Part shown: positions 40,755 to 45,046 of the stretch, one piece after another
Layout of the letters: each line of letters opens with the position of its first letter
Position numbering within the stretch: the stretch's first letter is position 1
DNA from: Pseudonocardiaceae bacterium
GTDB lineage: Bacteria > Actinomycetota > Actinomycetes > Mycobacteriales > Pseudonocardiaceae
Length of the DNA: 45,046 bases
Direction of reading: 5' to 3'
Assembly: GCA_009379815.1 (NCBI GenBank)
Contig: WHSY01000036.1
Location: forward strand, 270 to 45,315
Translations under genes and position numbers: made by a program
Notes under the pieces: generated by a model
Told to the model about the DNA's origin: nothing
Database searches by the model: none
Seen by the model: the letters and a program-made list of their open reading frames with translations, nothing else

Positions 40755-42163
40755 TCCTCGGAGGTGGCGTCGCTACCGTGGTGCGGCACCTTCAGAACGT
40801 CCGCCCGCAACTCGACGCCGGAGGCGAGCAGGTCCGCCTGAGCTTCGAGTTCCACGTCGCCGGTCAGCAGCACCGAACCGGCGGGCGTCGCAGCCCGGAG
40901 CACCACCGAGGCGTTGTTCACCACCGAGCCGTCCACCTCGGCCTCGGCGGCGCCGCTCGGCGGCGGGACCTGCTCCGGGCCCAGCACATCGAGCACCAGA
41001 CCGGGCCAGGACAGCCGCTGCCCGGCAGCCAGCGCCAGCAGCGGCACCCCTGCGGCCGCGGTGGTCCGGCGGACCTCCGCGAACGCCCACGGCGGGCTGC
41101 GACCCGGCCCGAGTGCCACCGCGGCGACTTCCCGGCCGCGCAGCGCACCGGCCAGACCACCGATGTGGTCGGCGTGCAGGTGACTCAGCACGACCAGCGC
41201 GAGCCGCTGGACGCCGAGTCGGTCCAGGCAGGACGCGACCGCCCCGGCCTGCGGCCCGGTGTCCACGAGCACCGCGCGGCCGGGTTGCGCGGTCGCGAGC
41301 ACGAGCGCATCGCCCTGCCCGACATCGCAGGCCACGACGGCCCAGCCGGTGGCGGGCCAACCCGGTGTGACGTAGCGGGTCGGGACGAGGACCAGCAGCG
41401 CTCCGAGGGCCGCGGCCGCCGCCAGCACCCGGACCCGGCGCGCCCGCAGCGCGAGCAGCGTCGCGGCGACGAACGTAGCGAGCAGCAGGCCGGCCGCGGC
41501 CCCTTCGGGCCAGTCCAGCACCCCGTCCGGCACTACAGCGGCGTGGCGCGCCACTCCGACGAGCCAGCTCACGGCGGGTCCCGCGACCCGGACCACCAGC
41601 TCGGCGAGACCCGGATGCAGCGGCGCGAGCGTGGCCGCCAACACCCCGAGCACCGTGGCGGGGGCCACCGCGGGGGCCGCGAGCAGGTTCGCCGGGATCG
41701 CGACGAGGCTGACCTGGCCGAACAGCCCCGCGATCAGCGGGGCCGTGACGAGGTTCGCCGCTGCCGCGACGGCCAGCGCCTCGGCGAAGCCGGCCGGGAC
41801 GCGGTGCCGTCGGAACGCCTCGGCCCAGCCCGGCGCGATGAGCACCAGCGCGCCGGTGGCCAGTACGGACAGCGCGAAGCCGGGGTCGCTGCCGAGCTCG
41901 GGATCGACGACGAGCAGTCCGATCACCGCCGCCGCGAGCGCGGGCAGGGCCGAACGGTTCCTCCCGAGCACCAGCGCGAGCAGCGTCACCCCGCCCATCA
42001 CCGCGGCGCGCAGCACGCTGGGTGAGGGGCGGGCCAGTATCACGAAGCCGATCAGCGCGAGCGCTGCCAGCGCGGCGGCGGTGCGCGGTCCGGCCCGGGC
42101 CAGCCGTGCCAGCCCCAGTACCGCGCCGCACACGATGACCACGTTCGTTCCGGACAGCGTCAC
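40746..42163 (-). pseudogene. comEC: comEC, central fragment (competence domain and metallo-beta-lactamase)
   Basis: Part of the inner-membrane DNA-uptake channel ComEC/Rec2. Minus-strand reading starts inside the conserved SGTN motif (VTLSGTNVVIVCGAVLGLAR). Several transmembrane segments follow, then the hydrolase domain with VACDVGQGDALVL, VLVDTGP, VVLSHLHADHIGGLAG (HxHxDH) and LKVPHHGSDATSEEFL. At the att core it enters the element and stops at 40715 after HQCLHNTS. The ComEC N-terminus (OB-like domain and first membrane spans, roughly 200-250 residues in the family) is missing upstream of 42163, where foreign sequence with a stop codon begins. The protein is thus broken at both ends. Confidence 0.93.
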
Positions 42164-42177
42164 TCAGACAGAGTGAC
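42159..42177. repeat. Inverted repeat exactly at the second comEC break
   Basis: GTCACTC (42159-42165), AGACA loop, GAGTGAC (42171-42177): a perfect 7-bp dyad straddling the point where comEC homology stops. It could be an att half-site pair, a transposon end or a terminator. Confidence 0.7.
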
Positions 42178-42195
42178 CCGACCGGAAGGCAGACC

Positions 42196-42552
42196 ATGAC
42201 CACCACCACCGCTCACCAGCTCGGTGAGCTGATCCTGTACCACCCAGACCAGCTGACCCACGCCGAGCGCGCCGCGCTCGTCGACCTGGTCGACTACGTC
42301 GACGCCTTGATCAAGCTGCACGGCTTCGACCTGCCGCCCGGATCAAGCTGGGTCGCGCTGGTCGCGACGTTCGATCGGTTGGTCGAACCGGGCCACGCAT
42401 GGGCTACCCACGACGACGGCTTCGTCTGCTCGAAGTGCGACGCCGTCGCCACCGACCAGGATATCGACTCGGCAAGATCGGAGATCTTGCCTCCTGGAGG
42501 CACGGACGATGTCCGTGCCGACTCGGGTCGGGTGCGGACGTGCGCATCGTGA
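42196..42552 (+). CDS. Hypothetical protein, 118 aa
   Basis: ATG 42196. The N-terminal helical part (HQLGELILYHPDQLTHAERA, ALVDLVDYVDALIKLHGFDL) is followed by WVALVATFDRLVEPG and a CSKC pair, and a disordered tail. No family recognised. It is the first gene of the second accessory stretch. Confidence 0.6.
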   Translation: MTTTTAHQLGELILYHPDQLTHAERAALVDLVDYVDALIKLHGFDLPPGSSWVALVATFDRLVEPGHAWATHDDGFVCSKCDAVATDQDIDSARSEILPPGGTDDVRADSGRVRTCAS

Positions 42553-42607
42553 TCGTCGCCGCAGGTCTGCTCGGTCAGGACACCACCCGCTCGCCGAGCT
42601 AGTAAGC

Positions 42608-42637
42608 GGCCCCGGCCGGGACCACCCGGCCGGAGCC
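42608..42637. promoter_or_regulatory. Leader hairpin shared with the right end of the satellite
   Basis: CCGGCCGGG/CCCGGCCGG stem (42612-42633, extended to 42608-42637), preceded by AAGC and followed by CCTTGATCCAC and GAGGAGTGAACC before ATG 42665. The stretches AAGCGGCCCCGGCCGG, GCCTTGATCCAC and AGGAGTG recur in the same order in the leader of the minus-strand gene at 40620. Confidence 0.75.
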
Positions 42638-42664
42638 TTGATCCACTCAACCGAGGAGTGAACC

Positions 42665-43381
42665 ATGCAACCACAGTACGACCCCGACTACCGCACCACA
42701 ACCGAGCAGGACCAGCCGGCGAAGATCCTCGCCGTCGTGATCGGCGTGCTGTCCTTCGGCTACTTTGCCCCCGGCACCGTCGCCACCTGGCGGAACACCG
42801 ACAACCAGGCACTGGTCTGGTGGCTTGCCGCGCTGACGTCATGGACCGTGGTCGGTTGGATCGTGGCGTTGATCATCGCAGCGCACCGCACCGAGAAGCG
42901 TCAACTCATCGCGGATGAGTCCTGGCTGAAGCGGCACCCATGGCTGACCGCTGGCACGGCGGTCATGGCACTGAGCTTCGTGGTGTTCGCCGCGAGCAGC
43001 GGCGGGTCGGAGGGACCCGGTACCGGCACCTCGCCCGGCGTCGCCGTGCCGCAGCCTGCCGAGCCCGAGCCCGGCGCGGCCGGGCCGGAGGTAGTCCTCG
43101 ACTCAAGCCACAGCGGCGCCGAGGCCACCGACGATTTCGACGTCAGTGGCCGGTACCAGGTGGACTACACCTACTCCTGCGGCGGCGGCTACGACCAGAA
43201 CGTGATGCTGCAGCTCAGCGATTCGAACGGCATGATGATCGATCTGCTGGTCAACGACATCGGCACCAGCGGCAGCGACACGCTGTCGAAGCGTGCCCCT
43301 GCGTTCGGCGGCGGACCGTTCTACATCGAGTCGGAGCTGCCGGGATGCGACTGGACCGTGAAGGTGACGGACCTGCCCTGA
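42665..43381 (+). CDS. Membrane protein resembling superinfection-immunity (Imm) proteins, with an exported C-terminal domain
   Basis: 238 aa from ATG 42665, with GAGGAG upstream. Two N-terminal membrane helices (ILAVVIGVLSFGYFAPGTVA; WWLAALTSWTVVGWIVALII) reproduce the Imm-superinfection pattern: a Pro-containing first helix, then W-T-x2-GWI-x-ALI-x-A. A third helix (WLTAGTAVMALSFVVFAASS) leads to a Pro/Gly linker and a beta-rich domain with two Cys (YSCGGGYDQN, GCDWTV), probably outside the cell. By family, such proteins block DNA entry of related phages. The extra domain is unusual. Function here is inference. Confidence 0.65.
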   Translation: MQPQYDPDYRTTTEQDQPAKILAVVIGVLSFGYFAPGTVATWRNTDNQALVWWLAALTSWTVVGWIVALIIAAHRTEKRQLIADESWLKRHPWLTAGTAVMALSFVVFAASSGGSEGPGTGTSPGVAVPQPAEPEPGAAGPEVVLDSSHSGAEATDDFDVSGRYQVDYTYSCGGGYDQNVMLQLSDSNGMMIDLLVNDIGTSGSDTLSKRAPAFGGGPFYIESELPGCDWTVKVTDLP

Positions 43382-43396
43382 CCCTCCCGAGCACGG

Positions 43397-43423
43397 AGCC
43401 CCCCGGCCTTCGGGTCGGGGGCT
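43397..43423 (+). terminator. Terminator after the membrane gene
   Basis: AGCCCCC (43397-43403) pairs with GGGGGCT (43417-43423) with an inner CCG/CGG extension, followed by TCGTCAT. It lies 16 bases after the stop. 43424-43563 shows no gene. Confidence 0.7.
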
Positions 43424-43563
43424 TCGTCATGTGTCTCTAGCTCACCTGCGAGAACACACACCCGCCAAGGGCGAGACTCGCGACAAGATCGGCGAGCATG
43501 AGCGGCCGGAGCGAAGGCATCCCGCCGGAGGCGGGATGCTCGGACCGGGCTACCGCACCGGTC

Positions 43564-43800
43564 TTACTCCGTCTCCCCGGCTCCGCGCGAGTAGTCCTGC
43601 GCACCTTGCCCACTGCCCGGCCCGTTGCCGCCCGTCGACGTCGCCTGCTTGATCTTGGCCTCATGCTCAAGGTTCCGCTCGCTGAGCGCCCGGCGGAGCC
43701 GCTGATCCACCGTGGTCGGCTCGGCTGGTGCAGGGTCGGTCTCGCCGCGCAGCAGTGCGCGGGAGTACTCGACAAGATGCCGCGGCACGGGAAAACTCAT
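43564..43800 (-). CDS. Hypothetical protein, 78 aa
   Basis: ATG 43800, with AGGAGTGG upstream; ATGA overlap with the gene behind. Polar: PVPRHLVEYSRALLRGETDP, then VDQRLRRALSERNLEHEAKI and a disordered Gly/Ser tail. Unrecognised phage-type small protein. Confidence 0.55.
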   Translation of the reverse strand: MSFPVPRHLVEYSRALLRGETDPAPAEPTTVDQRLRRALSERNLEHEAKIKQATSTGGNGPGSGQGAQDYSRGAGETE

Positions 43801-44141
43801 GATCCACTCCTGTAGTACGACGAGTCGTCGAGCTCGCGGGACCTTCCGGTCCTCGCGTACGTCTGCTGCCAGTGCCCGGACTTGCCGCGGCGCACGAACC
43901 GCATGCCCATCGGCCGGCCGCCGGCCGGGTCGGCGGTCAGCCTCGGTCCGTCGTCGTCAGCTGACCCCATCGGCAGCACCTCACGCTGCGAGGCGTGCCC
44001 GCGCACGGCCAGCTGCTCTTTGACGGAAGCGCGCTTGGCCTCGTTCTGCGGTGACCTGACGTAGCAATCCCGACACGTGATGTGCGCCGCACGGCGCGGC
44101 AGGTAGTTCTGTCGGCAAACGGGGCAGGTGCGCGGTGTCAT
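43797..44141 (-). CDS. Hypothetical zinc-finger protein, 114 aa
   Basis: ATG 44141. CPVCRQNYLPRRAAHITCRD with a final C forms two CxxC knuckles at the N-terminus (residues 6-26). The rest is basic and polar (KRASVKEQLAVRGHASQREV). Looks like a phage DNA-binding zinc finger. Coupled on both sides by ATGA overlaps. Confidence 0.6.
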   Translation of the reverse strand: MTPRTCPVCRQNYLPRRAAHITCRDCYVRSPQNEAKRASVKEQLAVRGHASQREVLPMGSADDDGPRLTADPAGGRPMGMRFVRRGKSGHWQQTYARTGRSRELDDSSYYRSGS

Positions 44142-44521
44142 GCTGCCGCCTCACATTCACGCGGCCCACCGATGACCTCCTCGGTGTCCTGCCACCACCC
44201 AGCCCCCGGCGGATTGTGCCCCGTCAACGCGCTATGACGGTGCAGCCAATCACGGAACGCCTGCTCACTCTGCTCACGTGGCCGACCCCTGATGTTGAAC
44301 GCAGGATCCTCATCCAGGATCGCCGTGGCTTCCGCTGCGAGCGCTTCAGCGCGAGTCGCGTACCGCTTGATTTCGATCCAGTCCACGTACCCGACCCATT
44401 CACTACCGCTGCCCTCGGCATGGCTGGAGAGTCGCACGACAAAGTTGCCGGTGATCCCGACGTACAGGAGTAGGTTGAACCGATCGTAGGCGCGGTAGAC
44501 CACCGTGAATCGCTCGGTCAC
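44138..44521 (-). CDS. GIY-YIG nuclease family protein
   Basis: 127 aa from GTG 44521, with AGGGGGG upstream. TVVYRAYDRFNLLLYVGITG is the GIY-YIG core (VYR...YVG), followed by the R in FVVRLSSHAEGS and the Glu in ALAAEATAILDEDPAFNI, in the family order. Such single-domain nucleases are frequent in actinophages and mobile islands. A longer start at 44575 overlaps the IS remnant and is less likely. Confidence 0.75.
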   Translation of the reverse strand: MTERFTVVYRAYDRFNLLLYVGITGNFVVRLSSHAEGSGSEWVGYVDWIEIKRYATRAEALAAEATAILDEDPAFNIRGRPREQSEQAFRDWLHRHSALTGHNPPGAGWWQDTEEVIGGPRECEAAA

Positions 44522-44571
44522 GCTGCGCCCCCCTGGACGGCCAGGAGGCAATGCCACGTAGGCTAAGTGGA

Positions 44572-44992
44572 TCATGCTGCTGACCTGGGTTTCAGCCCGC
44601 GGATGTTGATCGTGGCCGCTGTTCGGTGACGGAGGCTGGCCGGCTCGCCCGGCTTCTTGACCCGGTAGCTGTTGTGCCGGGCTCGTTTGACCGCGCGGGG
44701 GCAGGTGCGTTCGCGCCGCGGCGGGATGAGCAGGGTGGCGATCTCGCTCAGATGGGTCGGGAGACGGCCGTGCCAGTCCTCAGGGGGGAATGTCCGCCGT
44801 CCCGGTGGCGGTACGGCGGATCATGCGCAGGGCCTTGGCGAAGGAGATGCTATCCGGGTCGAGGTCCGCGGCGGCGGAGGCCCGGGCGGTGAGCTCGCTG
44901 ATCGCGTGGTGCACGATCAGGTAGGACCAGATCTCCTGGTGCACCAGGTCGGGTAGCTTCGAGCGCAGTACCTTCCCCGGTCCGCGGAGGTG
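44572..44992 (-). pseudogene. IS4-type transposase C-terminal remnant, frameshifted
   Basis: Minus strand: HLRGPGKVLRSKLPDLVHQE, IWSYLIVHHAISELTARASA, DPDSISFAKALRMIRR, then TGA at 44780 at a run of six C (44783-44788). In the shifted frame the homology continues (EDWHGRLPTHLSEIATLLIP, CPRAVKRARHNSYRVKKPGE) and ends GLKPRSAA at 44572. This is the C-terminal end of an IS4-family DDE transposase. Its N-terminal and catalytic part is missing: the frame is closed by a stop at 44993, and 44996-45046 shows no transposase homology. It marks an old insertion at the edge of the accessory region. Confidence 0.8.
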
Positions 44993-45046
44993 TCACCGAC
45001 CCGAACGGCCGCCTGACCCCGGAGGTGCTGCTCGGCGTGCTGCAGG

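Noticed and set aside
40160-42025. 621-codon plus-strand open frame opposite comEC
   Set aside because: Antisense shadow of the comEC membrane domain; low-complexity Arg/Gly/Gln sequence. It runs across the att core only by chance.

Overview
High-GC actinobacterial chromosome, most like the Pseudonocardiaceae. The evidence is GTG-rich starts, 4-bp start/stop overlaps, and a gene order that I recall as close to the Mycobacterium recO-to-comEC region: recO, era, cytidine deaminase-like, CBS/CNNM, ybeY, phoH, rsmE, dnaJ2, hrcA, then hemW, sulfite reductase, cysH, lepA, rpsT, holA, comEC. The family assignment is inference; no search was run.

1-11.1 kb is a minus-strand housekeeping block: dnaE 5' end, a YbjN-like gene, uppS, recO, a tiny membrane protein, era, a catalytically degenerate cytidine deaminase-like gene, a CNNM/CBS protein, ybeY, phoH, rsmE, dnaJ2 and hrcA. 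11.1-13.4 kb is a decaying patch: a conserved small gene, tandem 20-mers, a frameshifted PaaK-like ligase and a fused vapBC remnant with its operator still visible. 13.4-21.1 kb holds hemW and, divergently, an assimilatory sulfur operon: a cysteine-containing leader peptide, sulfite reductase, a zinc-ribbon peptide, cysH, cysC (with an N-terminal 33-bp repeat expansion), cysD, cysN and a sirohydrochlorin chelatase. The whole operon is translationally coupled. 21.2-31.1 kb carries echA, a DUF4262 gene, an internally deleted atpB, small membrane genes, an MDR oxidoreductase, a Uma2 nuclease, lepA, cynS, rpsT, holA, and thrC under a SAM-I (S-box) riboswitch.

31.31-40.75 kb is the highlight: a 9,434-bp phage-satellite-like element of phiRv1-like layout (serine integrase, small genes, P-loop ATPase, P27-like small terminase, HK97 prohead protease, HK97 major capsid) inserted inside the DNA-uptake channel gene comEC. 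The 9-bp core GCGAGGAAC flanks it at both ends. Removing one core plus the element rejoins the comEC fragments exactly in frame across the PHHGSDATSEEFLAAV region. No large terminase, portal or tail gene is present, so the element would need a helper phage for complete particles.

40.75-42.16 kb is the comEC membrane and metallo-beta-lactamase part. It is broken a second time at the conserved SGTN motif, at a 7-bp inverted repeat. Beyond that, 42.2-45.05 kb is a second accessory stretch: a membrane protein resembling superinfection-immunity proteins, phage-like small genes, a GIY-YIG nuclease and a frameshifted IS4-type transposase remnant at the window edge. It shares a regulatory leader sequence with the right end of the first element.
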